From NCBI GenBank assembly GCA_030522415.1, contig CM060113.1, positions 13,814,157 to 13,878,156 on the forward strand: a stretch of DNA of 64,000 nucleotides, written 5' to 3'. This DNA is from Channallabes apus (taxonomy: Eukaryota; Chordata; Actinopteri; Siluriformes; Clariidae). A program made the position numbers and the translations under genes. Positions 28,301 to 41,561 of the stretch are shown piece by piece (the first letter of the stretch is position 1; each line of letters starts with the position of its first letter). The notes under the pieces were generated by a model. It was not told the origin of the DNA, searched no databases, and saw nothing but the letters and a program-made list of their open reading frames with translations.

Positions 28301-29713
28301 ATTTAAAATATAATAGTAATTATATATACAGTAGAAGAAAAACCTAAATTTTTTGTTTTATATTTTTGTATAACCACTTACTTCTAAATCTTTTGGTCAT
28401 TTGTTATAACTTTGGTATAAGTAAATGTTAAGGTTTTCATGTGTACTGTATGTTGTATTTTTTTGTGTCTATATACGTAAACTGAAAATGCAATAAAGCA
28501 AATTTGCCTATCTTTAAATGTCACAAAAACTACTGTACAGTATATTTGAGCAATCATCTGCAATACTGCCCAGGAACCAAAATTGTTTTACAAAGTTTTA
28601 CCCAGATTTGTATTACATATAAATCCAAAGAACTTGTAGTCTAAAAATTGTCAGTAAATGTAAGTTCTGAGATAAATTTTTCTTCTACGTACATTCACAT
28701 CCTACCACATCCTAGTCTACAGTATATAATTCAAACCATCAGCCTGATCAGGCAGCTACAAAGAATGAGTGAATTCTACAACCGCATTTGTCTCATGATC
28801 TTCACATCTGAAATTCTGCTTATACTGACATTCAATAAAGAAACCTTTGTCTAATTCCACTTTTTTTTTTGTGCTCCAGGCATAATGCACACCTCTTGTC
28901 TCAACCAGATGTTCATGTGAAGCATTAAGCTTTCTTCATTAAAGCTTATCTGATTAGTGTAATAATATTTGGTTACATATCTAGTTCTAAGGTAACATGA
29001 AATGCCGTTACTGGGAATAAAATTTAGTCAGGAATATTCACCATGACAAACTGACATAGTGGTAAAGATCCACTCATCTGCAGATAGAGAGCGAACACCG
29101 CTGGAGTCGCACAAGGGCTTTGGGCTGACATACTGTTGACAGCAGAGGCAGACCTGTGTGAATAGTTCGGTGGAGAGAAACCTTTAAATGCAAAGAGGGA
29201 AAATGCAGGAAAAATGATATGCCTTCTCGACTTTAAAGTGAGGTTGTTAAAAACTAAAATGCAAAAAAATAAAAAAAAGTAGATGGGAGCTTAGGGAAAA
29301 AAATAAACCAAAACGTATAGAACAGAAAACTACTCATGGACTCATCGACTACTGATATACATATAAACCTTTTTTTGGCCTGATAAATCTCTTCTTCCAG
29401 ACATTTTTATCTTCTGTGGCTCTCTTCATACACTAAGTCACTGCATCTGAATATGAGCAGCCACAAATGTGACAAGGATTTATTTAAATATATACATACT
29501 CATTGGTTTACTGGTTCATGTGCCATGAAGTGTAATACTGTGTTTTTTTTTCTTCTTTTATTAAAATAGATTTTAGTTTTATGGTGAACACATTCAAGAG
29601 TATGTGTTGCATCACTGTGTATAGCAACTGAAATACTTTGCTAATATCCCTAACAGCTAAAAAAAATCTCTGTTCAATTCTCTTTAGCCTAATTCCTTTT
29701 TCCTGAATTCCCA

Positions 29714-29995
29714 CTTAAAGGCCCTTATTTTACTATATACTTATATTTCTTTAACAAGTTAACAGAGGTCTCAGAGGTTTCCCAAAGTGTGTCTGTTAAT
29801 ACTTCATCTTAAAATACTTCTCAGAAAACTCTTTTTATACTGTACGTCAACCTCCCCTTGTTTCTCTCCTCGATCTGCACATGCTGTTTCAGTGTCTATG
29901 TAAATGAGCTACTAAAGAGCCACGCCCCTCCAGAGAACAGCACAGCTGAGTAACAAATAGGGGAGGGTTATCTACAGTATATACATCATAAAAAA
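29714..29995. mobile_element. Possible TTAA-type MITE (piggyBac-like)
   Basis: TTAAAGGCCCTTATTTTAC and the interior tract ATGTAAATGAGC...CCACGCCCCTCCAGAGAACA resemble abundant fish MITEs that begin TTAAAGGG. The right end is not clear. Confidence 0.4.
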
Positions 29996-29999
29996 TATA

Positions 30000-30785
30000 T
30001 ATTAAAAAAAAGAGCTGTGATTAGTTTTTCTGTGTGTTCTGAAGGTGTACCTGGTGCTGAAACAACCCATGGAAGAGCATGACCAGAAGAGTTTGGAGAT
30101 CTGCAAAAACAACATTTGGACCAATACTCTAAGGAAGGTGAACGTTTCATAAAGGGAATCATTATTGGTGACGAGACATGAATTCATCACTACGGACCTT
30201 GAGAGTAAAAGGCAGATCATGGAATAGAAACATCCTCAATAGCCGACCAAGAAAAAGTCAACCATCAGCTGGAAAATTGATGCTTACATTATTGTGGGAT
30301 TTTCAAGGGCCAGTATTGGAACGTTATCAGGAAAAAAAAGCTTGACAATCAACAGTTCAAGTTACAGTGTGGTGCTTATTGAAGAGCTGAAGACTAACCT
30401 TCAGATTAAACACATTGGACTTCTATCCAAGGGCGTTGTGATCTTGCTTGACACGGTGCACGTGCGCACACTTCTTCCCACACTGTCGACACTCCACAGA
30501 AACTTCCTTTCGAGGCGTTGAAGCGTCCTCCCTATAGCCCTGATCTCGATCCATCAAACTTTCATCTGTTAGGTCCCCTGAAAGCAGCCCTACCAGGATG
30601 AAGATTTACTTCTGATGAAGAAGTGAAGACAGCTGTGCATTCGTGGCTCAGAGCTCAGCTTTAAGCATTTTTTAATGAGCGAATACAAAAGCTTGTTTAG
30701 ATTAAGTCGAAAAATTCTGCATTTTAAATAACATAAATTATACAGCCAGAATGTGGATAATTTATGACTCGCCCCTGTATAAGAA
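30000..30785 (+). pseudogene. Decayed mariner transposase
   Basis: Plus-strand fragments in mixed frames match mariner (DD34D) order: GDET-like (GTGACGAGACATGAATTCATC), the SKRQ/EW tract, GLLSKGVVILLDTVH, PPYSPDLDPSNFHL and an SDEEVKTAVHAWL-like end. The second catalytic motif (normally HDNARPH) reads LLDTVHVRT, so the Asp-Asn-Ala context is destroyed. Several frameshifts and no clear TIRs. Confidence 0.8.
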
Positions 30786-33700
30786 GTCACAATAACGGAA
30801 ATCTAATTGGATGGTAAAAGTACTGTATTATATTTTTATTTCTCACATTTTTTTGTTTGTACATGCATACAATGGAGTCCTAAAAACTGTCTCTTAGTGA
30901 GCTGTAACCTGATAGTGTCAGTCCATCCTCCCCAGCGCATGAGAGATTTGCCAGAACCACAGTGACAGGGCAACACATGACATTATCTTCCATGCTTTCA
31001 AGAACTGTCATCTCCAGGTATTCATACTGAACAAAATTTTGATGAAGTGACTACACAAATTACAACTGATGGACTGTAATTTGGATCTCAATCAGAGAGT
31101 TAATCAGGACCAGACTGACACGGTGATGGACGTTTAATGAATATCCTTTGCTTTGGTTCGGCTTTATGTATTTTACGTCATGCAGAAAATCCATGTTGAC
31201 AGTTTTGATATCATTTAGATATCGTGTCATATTTCTAGTGTAATTCAGGGTCATGAATATACCACGAAGCACAATGCCACACGGATTACTTAGATGCTCC
31301 CTCCTGATTGCAGGGAATCAAAATTTTTGCTTAGACTCTTCTCAAGTGTTGAATCTTAACAGCAAGATGCAAGAAGCATGTTATCTTAAGGGCTTTAATA
31401 ATGCTGTGAGTTGAATGCGAACAATGGCTGCAGCTATTAAAGCCTGTTGCTTGATCCTGCTGTGCGGAGACGTTGGAGCTTGGCTTCAGACTGAGAAGTA
31501 GGAGTGCTTTCCCCCCCCCCCCACCCCCCTTCCCCAGACGGTGAGTCCCATCCGCTCTGAGGGGAGGATGAAAGGCATTCAATAGTTGCCTTTCTGCCTC
31601 ACTGATCACACAGGAGATTATCAGTCTCACATATACATTCGCAACCGGAAGGCAGGAGGATAGGATAGGAAAATAGTGGTGGTGGGATGAGACCCATAAA
31701 TGATTACAGCTCAGCGAGAGCTGGGAGTTTGTGTTTGCTTTCCTTTCCCCTCCTTTCCCCTGATAACATGAATTTTGGCTCTTTATTTTTTCGGATATTC
31801 ATACCTCCCGTCCTCTCGCTGTGTTTATAGCAGCCACTGGGCACACATCTGTAGCCGTATAGATTTCCCAAGAGCCTGCATTCAAACAGGGGTGGAAAGC
31901 GTGAACAGCTGAGCTGCGCAGCTCAGGGGAACACACAGTCATGCCAGGCTAGACCGAATGCCCTTGCAGACAGTGAGAGAGATAGGAAGAGAGAGAGATT
32001 GATGTGGAGATTCATCACGCCTAACACCTCTGGGGCTGGACTAGATAAAGGTATGGGCAGGTGAGCTTTCTATGCGATTATCCGCCCATCCAGCACTCCT
32101 ATTAGTATGACAGGGCATAAAAACAACACCTAACTCCCACCTGGCTATATCAATTATCCGCCCAAATCCCAGCCGGTTGATTCCCAACGAAGCGGACGGC
32201 TGGGCACACAGGTAATAAGGCTAATTGCCTTTCATCGAGCTCTCTGACCTCTTGATATTGCCGCCTCAAAGTTTTTTTTTAAGTGTTTTTTTTCCCCCAG
32301 CTATCTGCTAAACAGCCACATATGCTGTTGAGCCTGTAGTGTTGCGATCACGTATTCCGAGCACCCTCTTTGGTATGCCCTTTTTGGTCAGTTTGCATCT
32401 GAGTTTTATCAGTTGTGACACTGAGAAATTGACTTTGCTCTGGCTCTCATCAAATTGTGGTGGTATTGTCGCAACGCTCGAGCGACTCCACTCACCACGC
32501 ACCTCGAGTAAGCTGTGAAAAAAAGAAGAAGAAGACGAAGAAGGAAAAAAAAAAAGCTCTGACCTTGCGGCCAAGGAGTCACAGAGGGAGCAAGTGTTGT
32601 TTCTGGTCAGAGCCTATTATCTTTAGATTGGAGCTGCTATGCGACTTGATACTGAACAGGAATGAATCGATGCTGACACGGACACAGCTTAGCGGACGAA
32701 ACTCCCTGCGGAGGGGTAAAGAAGACGCTAACCCATTCACTTCCGTTCGGGGTCGAAGCGGGCTTATTTCAGTGGTCTTTAAGCAAAATCTTGGTTAGAT
32801 GCTCTTGTCATGGTAGACGCCAGTGGGAGAGTTTTGCCGTGCACTTGCACTGTTCTCCGTCAAGAAGCAGCCTACTAATGAGGATTCTATTAACAGACAT
32901 GGGACCATGCCGGCAATAAGGCAGACGGAGAGGGCTGGGTAACGACGCTAGCAGTTAGCAAACAGATGTTCCTTCTGCAGAGAAGCTGGTCGTGGCTAAT
33001 GAAGCCTTTACCATTTCCGAGGAGTCCCAGGACGCTCAGGGGAGCGCCTACGTGTGTCCATCTAGCTCTCGTGCTCAGTGTGTGTCGGATAAACAAATGT
33101 ATGAAGGGAAAAAAAAAACTGTCCATCTAACAGCCTTCTGCTCTCTGTAGGAAGGTTCCTGGCTCTTGCACTCTAGACACCAGCTGTAGCTGCATATACA
33201 GATACAAGGCCAAGCTGCATTTGAGCATTAATTACTCACAGTGGCATGTAATGAGATGGGGCTGTCCATAGATATTTTGGGGAGCAGAAGTTTTAAAAAA
33301 GAACACACTCCATCCCAGGCACTACTCATACTAATTATTCTTTTAATAAAGCATCCTGTTTTCCAATTGGCCTGGACCAAGACCGTCACATTAGATCAGC
33401 GCGTCCATAAGAAAAATACATCTTTTAGATAACATGTAATGGCACTAAGACCTTTAATCAGTGCTTGTACTCTCTATGATATATTGCATAATGTTTCTCG
33501 TTATACCAAGACGATTCTTTCTTTTTTTTTAATAGTGAGAATGTGTCGTGTTAGAGTAAAAATATTGTTAGTGTTGCCTTAGTGAGGAAATACTTTCCCA
33601 GCAGGGGCAATGAAGTTTCTAACTATGTAAGTACATGGAGTCTCTTGGTGTAGCATATGGATCCTTCATTTTCAACAGCTTGTATCACTTTGAATTCATA

Positions 33701-34260
33701 ATCCATTTAAACACACATCACATACACTCCTAAAATAGGATTCTTCAAGAGTTCTTCTATTAATTATGCATTATTTGCTTTCTAAAAGAGTTGTACTTGG
33801 AGACCTCTGTGGTTGGGAAAAGTTTTATTTCTCCACAAGCTAAGAACCATTTCCGGGTTGTGAATTTACTATTTAAAAAAATGCCATCCATAACATTTAT
33901 TACAGTATGCTTATCTATATTCCAGAATTCATATATTCTATATTCATCTATTCGTGATAAGAATCAAGATCAGAAGCATGAACAATCTGAAACAGCTCAT
34001 ACAAATCATACAAATTGAGGAAAGAAACAAAGATGAAAATAAATTACTATAGCCTTCAATATTGAATATGTGGATTTGGATGAACTATTGGTTGATTAGG
34101 AGGTTTATACTGTAGGTTTCCGTGACATTGGGGAACCTTCTCTTAACTGTTAACTCAAACTGGGACGCACAAAATTGTTCTAAATTTCCACTGGATGAAC
34201 TGGCACTTTGATTGAACCCCATCGTCACGGTACCTTATATCACTTCTTGTAGCTGAATGA
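30786..34260. other. Intron sequence without recognised genes
   Basis: Holds a C-rich tract at 31511..31535 (separate entry) and a purine-rich stretch near 32520..32562. Short open frames with no domain. May contain regulatory DNA but nothing specific is readable. Confidence 0.5.
31511..31535 (-). other. G-quadruplex-prone tract on the minus strand
   Basis: The plus strand reads C12, A, C6, TT, C4. The complementary strand, which is the nlgn3 coding strand, has three G-runs with very short loops. Confidence 0.6.
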
Positions 34261-34261
34261 G

Positions 34262-34448
34262 CACAAATGCACACACCAAGCACTCACACACCAATTCCCG
34301 CACTACAAGCAATTTGGGAACACCAATTCCTGTACCTTAATCTGCATGTCTTTGAACTGTGGGACACACATAGAGACCCGAGACGGGAATCGAATCCTCG
34401 ACCCCAGAGGTGCGAGGACGCGGTACCAGCCACTAAGCCGCCTAGTGC
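34262..34448 (-). mobile_element. Decayed main-family SINE
   Basis: CACTACAAGCAATTTGGGAA, TAATCTGCATGTCTTTGAAC, GACGGGAATCGAATCC and CAGAGGTGCGAGGACGCGGT keep the minus-strand order, with the core CTCC units deleted. Confidence 0.75.
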
Positions 34449-34534
34449 AAGACTAGACCCTTCCAAAATAACCCACATTAGGCATTAGGTACTGAAATTG
34501 AGTAACTACACCAACAGTTGATTGTTATTTTAAT

Positions 34535-34700
34535 ACACAAAGGTCAGATGTTCTGGAATAGTTCAATTGTCAAATGCATTTGCAAAACCCATCAAGCAGC
34601 TGTCTCTCATGAAGACCATCCCAGAAAAGCAAGACCAAGACTAACCTCTGCTGCAGAGGCGAAGTTAATTTAGAGTTACCAGCCTCAAAAATCACCAAAG
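34535..34700 (+). pseudogene. Tc1-like transposon fragment
   Basis: TCAATTGTCAAATGCATTTG, AGACCATCCCAGAAAAGCAAG, CTCTGCTGCAGAGG and TTAGAGTTACCAGCCTC follow the N-terminal (HTH) region of a fish Tc1 transposase. The rest is absent. Confidence 0.6.
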
Positions 34701-35449
34701 AAATAAAAAATGGGGAAAGACCATGTGATTAAAAGGTGTGTCCAAATGTTTGACTGGTATTGTGTAGAGGGATTTCAAGGGGTATTGAAAACAATATTAC
34801 TAGTGGTATATCCCATTACCAGCCACGTATTCTACGTATTCTTTGACTTCTTACTACTTACTGTATTAGAAAGAAATGGAACGACTATATCATATATAAC
34901 TTAGGTACCTGTACAACTCAAGCATGTAAAAATAAGTACACACTTCAGGCACTGCAAAGACCTCAATTTGCAAGCTGTTCTACCAAGAAGGTACCGTAAA
35001 CTAACCTACAGTTAACAGTGCTCCATTAGGTCCTGGAGCTGGCTACTACTGATGTACTTGTAGCATGTTATCAAGTGCAATCGATGCTATGGGAACCAAA
35101 GCAGACCTAACCTTCTGGCTATATTTCTAGAATACGGCTGAGATGAAGAAAAGCTTATGGCTAAAAAAAAAAAAAAGGGGAAACGCTACAAGGTAAAAGC
35201 CAGTGAAGCAGCAAAGCTCTTATTTTATGGAAACAGTAAATTGAGGGGGTGTACAGACATCTTAGGTTACTTTGGCAGCAAAATATTACATTCAAGATAA
35301 CTGTCATTCTTTCAACTTGTTATTATTCCCACAAGACAAATGACTCATTACAGTATTAGCATGAACCGAATTAAAATTAGGTGTTGATCTCAACAGATTT
35401 CCTCCTTGCTTATAACATTTGTCTCCTTTTTTAAATGAACCAATTGATC

Positions 35450-36034
35450 AAATATACAAATTAACCACAGCATTATGACCACCTGCCTGATATTGAGTAG
35501 GTCCCCATGTTGCCACCATTATACAGTACAGTAGCTCTGACCCGTCAAGGCATCGAATCTACTACTGTAGATCTCTGAAGGTATGCTCTGGTATGTGGGA
35601 CCATGCCACCAGCAGCAGATCCTTTAAGTTCTGTAAGTTGTGAGGTGGGGCTTGCATGGCTCAGGCTTGTTTTTTCAGCACATCCCACAGATGCCCAATT
35701 GGATTGAGATCTGGAGAATTTAGAGGCCAAGTCAACACCTTAAACTCATTATGGTGTCCCTCAAACCTTTTCTGAACCATTTTTGCATTGTGTCAGGGCA
35801 CATTATCCTGCTGGAAGAGGCCATTGCAATCAAGGAATACCATTTTCATGAGGAGGCATACTTGATAACCAACAATGTTTAGGTAGGAGGCATGTGTCAA
35901 AGTACTGTAACATTGACATGTATGGCATGAGCCAAGGTTTCCCAGCAGAACATTGCCCAAAGCATGACACTACCCCTACCACCTTTCCTTCCCATAAGTC
36001 TCCCATGGTGTATCCTAGTGCCATCTGTTGGCCA

Positions 36035-36126
<92 letters not shown>

Positions 36127-36705
36127 GAAAACGTGATTCATCAAACCAGGCTCTTCCACCATTCTTCCACTGCTCCATGTGCAGTTCTATTTACATGCCC
36201 GTTGGCTTTGGACATTGGTCAGCATGGGCACCCTGACAAGCCTTCAGCTACGCAGCCCCACACATAATAAACTGCACTGCACTGTGTGTTCTGACACCTT
36301 TCTATGGAAACCAGCATGAATGTTTTCAGCAATTTGAGAAACCGTAGACCTTCTACTGGATCAGACTACAAAACCCAGCCTTCGCTCGCTCATGCATCAG
36401 TGAGCCTTGACCGTCTATGACCCTGGTACTGGTTAATCAGTTTTCCTTCCTTGGACCATTTTTTGTAGGCCCTGACCACTGCAACATCCAACAAGAGCTA
36501 CAGTTTTGAAGTTGGTCTGACCCAGTCCTCGTGTCATCACAATTTGGCCTTGTCAAAGTTGCTTAAATCATTATGCTTGACAAAATGTTCACTTGCTGCC
36601 TAATATATCCCACCCATTTCCAAGTGCTGTTGCAATGAGAAAATCAATGTTATTCACTTCACCTGTCAGAGCTCATAATGTTATGGAAAATCAGTGTGTA
36701 TAGAA
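35450..36705 (-). mobile_element. Tc1-like element interrupted by a CA microsatellite; transposase dead
   Basis: The left end contains CAGCATTATGACCACCTGCC and the right end TCATAATGTTATGGAAAATC, decayed inverted repeats of a well-known fish Tc1 family. Minus-strand frames keep WFDESRFL, VMLWAMFCWETLAHAIHVNV and, near 35690, SPDLNPIGHLWDV. In the last, the catalytic Glu is Gly (codon 35694..35696). Frameshifts break the frame throughout and a (CA)n tract of about 89 bp replaces the segment after the first Asp. Confidence 0.88.
36035..36123. repeat. (CA)n microsatellite inside a Tc1 copy
   Basis: About 44 uninterrupted CA units, the longest in the window. Confidence 0.98.
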
Positions 36706-37149
36706 GAAAGCCATATTTCATATTAGTAATATGTGAATTTTGCATGATGGACAATAATGTTTTTAACACATGACAGATGTTTACTAAACATTACAACATC
36801 TGTAACCACTCACAAGAGCAGAAATGTGACAGCTATGCTTCTATTTAGAAAATCATATGCTCCAAACATGTGGTCCTGCTGTGCTTTTTAATTGGAAGGT
36901 TTAACTCATCATTTTGTTTGAGCATGATTATACAGTACTGTAGTAATGTTTTGACATACTGTTTCCATTTTGTTGTCTTTCTACCTATATCTATCTATTA
37001 AATAAGTAAGAAAGAAATATACCTAAAAAAACATAAATACTTCATGCCAAACATTTCAAATATAGTGTATTCTAATATAGTGTAAAGAATTGCTGGCTTT
37101 TAGCTTGTTGTATATACAGTACTGTATAGTATAATACTATTTAACATCT

Positions 37150-37385
37150 GGGGCAGCATAAGAGCTTATAGTTGGGGGTTCCAGTTTGTGTCTTTAGGAT
37201 TTGCATGTTGTCATTGTGCTTGGATAGGTTTCCACCAATAGTCCATTAAGACATTAAGTGACTGGCGTTTCCAAATTGGCCACGGTTCCCCACCTTGTGC
37301 CATGAGTTCCCTAAGATGGGGTCAGGGCCCCCACAACCCTACTGTACATAGGACAAGAGTTATAGGCAGTGGATGAATGAACAAA
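37150..37385 (+). mobile_element. Old main-family SINE
   Basis: GGGGCAGCATAAGAGCTTAT, GGTTCCAGTTTGTG, GATTTGCATGTTGTC, GGTTTCCACCAATAGTCC, CGTTTCCAAATTGGCC, and a GGATGAATGA tail keep the plus-strand order at low identity. Confidence 0.6.
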
Positions 37386-37458
37386 TTAATTTAACATCTG
37401 AAATTGAAAAACACTAGTAACCACAATTTGCACTTCTTCAGTATAGACTATTTTTAAG

Positions 37459-38333
37459 CGTTTTTACATTAGGGCCCAGGGATCGTTTCCAAAAATTCAG
37501 TCATTTCCAGTTCCTCCCTGTCACTTGCCACATTTAGAATACTACAACCATTCAGTTGGGAGGGCTACGGACTATCACATGTTTCCTCCGAACCATGTGA
37601 CGCCACTAACTGCATCTTTTCAAACTGCTCGCTTATACACTGTTGGGGGCAGCGTAGAACACTCGGAGGACAGACCTGATTGGCTGTAGAGCTGTAATTA
37701 ATGTGGGAGCACTAAGTGCCCCCCATCCCACCCCGCTGAGAGAGCTTGGCCAATTAGCTCTCTCTAGGCCGTCGGCTCTGACAGGCTACAGCATCACCCG
37801 AGGATCGAAACAGCGATCACCGGATGATAGGACGAGCACTCTACCACTGCGCCACTCGGGGGGCGTTTTCGAGAATACTTGACCCCGAAGTCTGGTTCAT
37901 TTTCATCAGTTGTTCTCGGGCACGGTTCCCAAGCATGGAACGATTGTGTTCTCACTGATGAGAATGAGAAAGAGATCGCTGTTTAGATGTGACATAATCA
38001 ACATAATCAGTCTGTATCTTCTGAAATCTCTCCAGTCTCATCCTCTAACCTACGCAGGCACAGCTGATGCAGTAGAACACATGAGATTGACTTTTGACAT
38101 TTTTTCCAAACATCAATAATATTAGGCTTCCTTGTTCTTTCCTTCTCGTGTCTACTGATGGTTCACAAACCAAGAATGTGCATACTGCACCCTGCTGTAT
38201 CGGTGAGTGTAAATGTACACGAGAACAGAGAGCAAAAATAATGTGAACGCTGCGCTGCAGGGGGAGTGAGGAGGAGGGAGCAATCGTTCCTGGGCACGTA
38301 CAAATCAATCGTGCCTAATGTGAAAACGCCTCT
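37459..38333. mobile_element. Non-autonomous DNA element carrying a nested SINE
   Basis: The ends GCGTTTTTACATTAGGGCC and GCCTAATGTGAAAACGC are inverted repeats. TTCCAAGCATGGAACGATTG and AATCGTTCCTGGGCACG-type words recur inside both halves. The type resembles fish hAT elements starting GGCGTTTTCACATTAGG. Target duplication not resolved. A SINE occupies about 37560..37866. Confidence 0.7.
37560..37866 (-). mobile_element. tRNA-derived SINE of a third family, nested in the element above
   Basis: On the minus strand the head reads CCGAGTGGCGCAGTGGTAGA (A box) and TTTCGATCCTCGG (B box). It is followed by TCAGAGCCGACGGCCTAGAG and AGCTAATTGGCCAAGCTCTC, as in a fish SINE type I recognise. Confidence 0.85.
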
Positions 38334-38339
38334 AGGTTG

Positions 38340-41300
38340 CTCTAGAACAAGACATACATTTAATTAGTGATTGCTCTGGAATAAAATCCTTTATATTGAA
38401 TAGAGGAATATTACGGACACATCATTTATTTAATAATATATTATGATGGAACAAGACTGTTCTAATAAGAAATCACTGAATACCCATTTATACTGTATGT
38501 AAAATTTAACATGGTTTTAAAGCGACACACAACCGTCACTGATGGCAGTTCTTGCGTGACCATATTTTTTTAATTAAGGTTTTAGGGCAATATTCTTATG
38601 TGATTGTTGTCGAAATACAACTATTTATACTTTATCTCCTTTTCCAAGCTAGAAATCTCTTGCAACACTGCACACTTGGGAACCGAAGATTTACGCTTTT
38701 GTCAAACAGGCACTGTTTCTTGTTGTTGTTTTGTTTTGTTTTGTGCGATTCAGCATCTTTATGAAAGTTCCTCCCATTTGGGGTTTACTTGTGCACTAAC
38801 AGCCCTCTCTGCAATGAACATAGCATTCGTTTTTCACAATGCTGGTGTGCAACAAAAGCAAACGCCCTGTTATGTGCTTTATAACAGCCATGTTCCTCAG
38901 GTTTTAATAGTCCAGATGGCATACCCTCCACAGGTCGTAACACATCAGAGCAGCTCGGCATGACACGATTTAGTCTACCGTGTGCGCCACAGAAACCCGA
39001 GCTCAAGAAATTGGCTTGATTTTTTTTTTTTCCCTTTTTTTTTTTTTTAAGGAAAAACAAAACACCTTTTTCTGTCCCTACTCTAATTATTTTCATCAAG
39101 CTGAAATGATGTTGCAAAACAGAGCGTTCATTGTTTGTTAACCATAAGAAATGTGCACTAATGAGAAAGAAATATCGTGCCTTATCTACGACGGAGCTGA
39201 AGAGCACTTGAGGGGAAATAGCCTGAGAAGAGAATGGCTCAGGTAATTTTAATGGCGTTGGCGAAAGGGGAAAAAAGAGGAAGAGAGAAAGCAAGAGAGA
39301 GAGAGGGAGAGAGAGGGAGGGATGGAGTGTGTGTGTGTGTGTGTGTGTGTAGGAGAGGAAGCGAGAAACGGAGAAGGAGAGAAACAACAGCTCGTTCAGT
39401 GTGAATTTAAAAGTGGAGCTGAGTGCCGACGACTACGTCTCTAGGTGCAGCTCTACCATGTGAGAACACGATTTGATTCAGGCTGATGAGTTGCTTGATG
39501 GGAAGTTCCTTCTGCATGCAAGAAAACAGGGCTGAGACCAAAGGGAGAGAGAGCGGGGTCTTGCAAAAAAAAGAAAGAAAAAAAAAAAGAATATTCAACA
39601 TGCCCTAGTTTCATCAACATGCAGGTGTCCTCATAACATCTACTCCGCCGTTAATGAGACAGATTACCCATGTGATCTAATTTACAGGCTGCGAAGTAAT
39701 GTCACGCAATTCTGAGAACTCTGTATTGCTGCATTTCTCTTTTTTGGCAATAAAGTTTAATCTAATCGAATCTAATCGAATCTAATCCAATTACGCTGTA
39801 AAATATTTATCGTGCCACAGCACTGTTGCCTTTTGGATTAATCACAGTTCTAGCAGTAATACAAAACGATTGCTGTGATGAAAGAAGAATTGATACCACT
39901 CCTAAGCACCCTCCAAGTGATTTCAGAGGTCCATTTGCATTGTTTTAACACTGTTTTTTCTTTTACAGGAAAGGGCGAAGTGCTTTGGCTAGCGTTAGAT
40001 TCTTTAGATTCTTTTAATTCTCGCTCTTATTTCGGTCATGTTTGATGTTATCGGATGCAGACAAAGAGCCGGTTGACACGAAGGCTGAGGCGAAGGAGGA
40101 GGGGAGGATTGGAAAGGGAGGAATGGGGCATTCAGCTGTCACGCTCTTAGTGTTTGGGCTTCCTGTGCAGGTGGGCATTGAGGAGTGCCAGCTCCCTCGC
40201 TCAACAACACAGGCGACTATGCACCCAGCCATAATGGATGCTTTTCACAGAAACCGCTCTCTCACACGGGACATGAGAAAGGGAGACAGAGCGAAGTGTG
40301 GAGGAGGCAGTGGAATGAGAGCGGTGAGAAAAAGGTGCCGAGTGGAAGCAACCAGACAAGAAATGTGTACTTTCGCGCACTGAACGTGGGCTACGCGCTG
40401 TAAAGAGATAAGCTCCAGAGGCAAACCTATTTGAAGACAACCACAAATTAACGCTCACATACAGTACAGTATAACGAGCGAGGGGAATAATATCGGAGCA
40501 ATAAATACGCCTATTGAATTATTGCAATAATACGCCATGCGTTCCCTCAGCTCTTCTTCAATATAGGTGATTACTTAATTTGTAAACTAAAGATGACACT
40601 GCAGAATAATTCATTCAATGCTCGTTCGAAGCCATTTATAACCCCTGGCAGCTGCTTTCATAGTTTGGTTGCTGTTGTATTTCGTCCTTGTAAGCTTTAA
40701 TTATCGGTAGCCATGTGCCAATGAGTCTTGCTGCTTTCACGTGTTAAAAAGCACTGAACTGAAATGACCAGCTGTCCAGCAAAGCATTTAGCCAGTTGAA
40801 CGATTATTATTTTTCATGTTCGGAAAAAAAAAAAAAAAAACCTTGAGAACGGTCACGAATGTCTGGATAAAATCCCTCGCAAAGTTCATTGTGCCTTAGA
40901 AGCTTTGTAATGAATGAGTGACTCATAGATGCAACCAGTGTCCATCTCAACGCAAGTAGAGGTTTAAGGACAGCCAAGCGATCTTTCTTACTGTTTAGGC
41001 AAGTGACATTTACTGTATATACTGTACATACTGTAAGAGTCGCATAGTAATGTGGTTTTGGTAGAGAGAGGAATCAGTTTTTATTTGTTCCTGCACAGGT
41101 GGATCGGTTATCTCATTACTAATTAATTGCTCTGGCCTTGTCACACCAGCACATTAGAACTTGTGCACCCAGTAGGTGCAACAACATTTGGGGCTCTATT
41201 TCACAGCAAAATTAATTATCTTACAACTTTCTTAAAGCTGGTTTTATGGCTGTTCACAGTTTCTACCAGCGAAGCTATACAGTAGCTGCTTAAGTTGACA

Positions 41301-41560
41301 TGTCATTAATCACAGATCATCCTGTACTTAACACAAATAATACAATGTCGGAGAAAAGCAATTAAAAAGCATCACAAAATGTATTGCTTTTGTAGAGATG
41401 AGTCCTGAAGAGACATACTGTAAATGAACGCACACAAAAAAAATTTTTTTTTTCCCAAAATGCTCAATCTGAAATTCCCCTGAGATAAAGCATTTTTCAT
41501 ACCTCCAGCTTCCTTCAGTTTCCCCCAAATGTGTACCACTGCAGTGTCTACTGTATGTAA
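38340..41560. other. Intron sequence with a long polypurine tract, otherwise unassigned
   Basis: The purine-rich tract 39262..39393 is listed separately. A 200-codon minus frame (38785..39387) is the reverse of this tract plus a poly-T/A region and is not a convincing gene. Three TCTAATCGAA-like units lie near 39762..39790. Confidence 0.5.
39262..39393 (+). repeat. Polypurine tract with central (TG)n
   Basis: About 130 bp is almost pure A/G on the plus strand (GAGAGAGAGGGAGAGAG type), interrupted by (TG)12 at 39327..39350. Confidence 0.9.
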
Positions 41561-41561
41561 A

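Noticed and set aside
35830..36267. Several 80-110 codon frames made of repeated VC, TH or HT
   Set aside because: They are translations of the (CA)n microsatellite.
38785..39387. 200-codon minus-strand frame
   Set aside because: It is the reverse of the polypurine tract and poly-A/T runs; low complexity and no domain.
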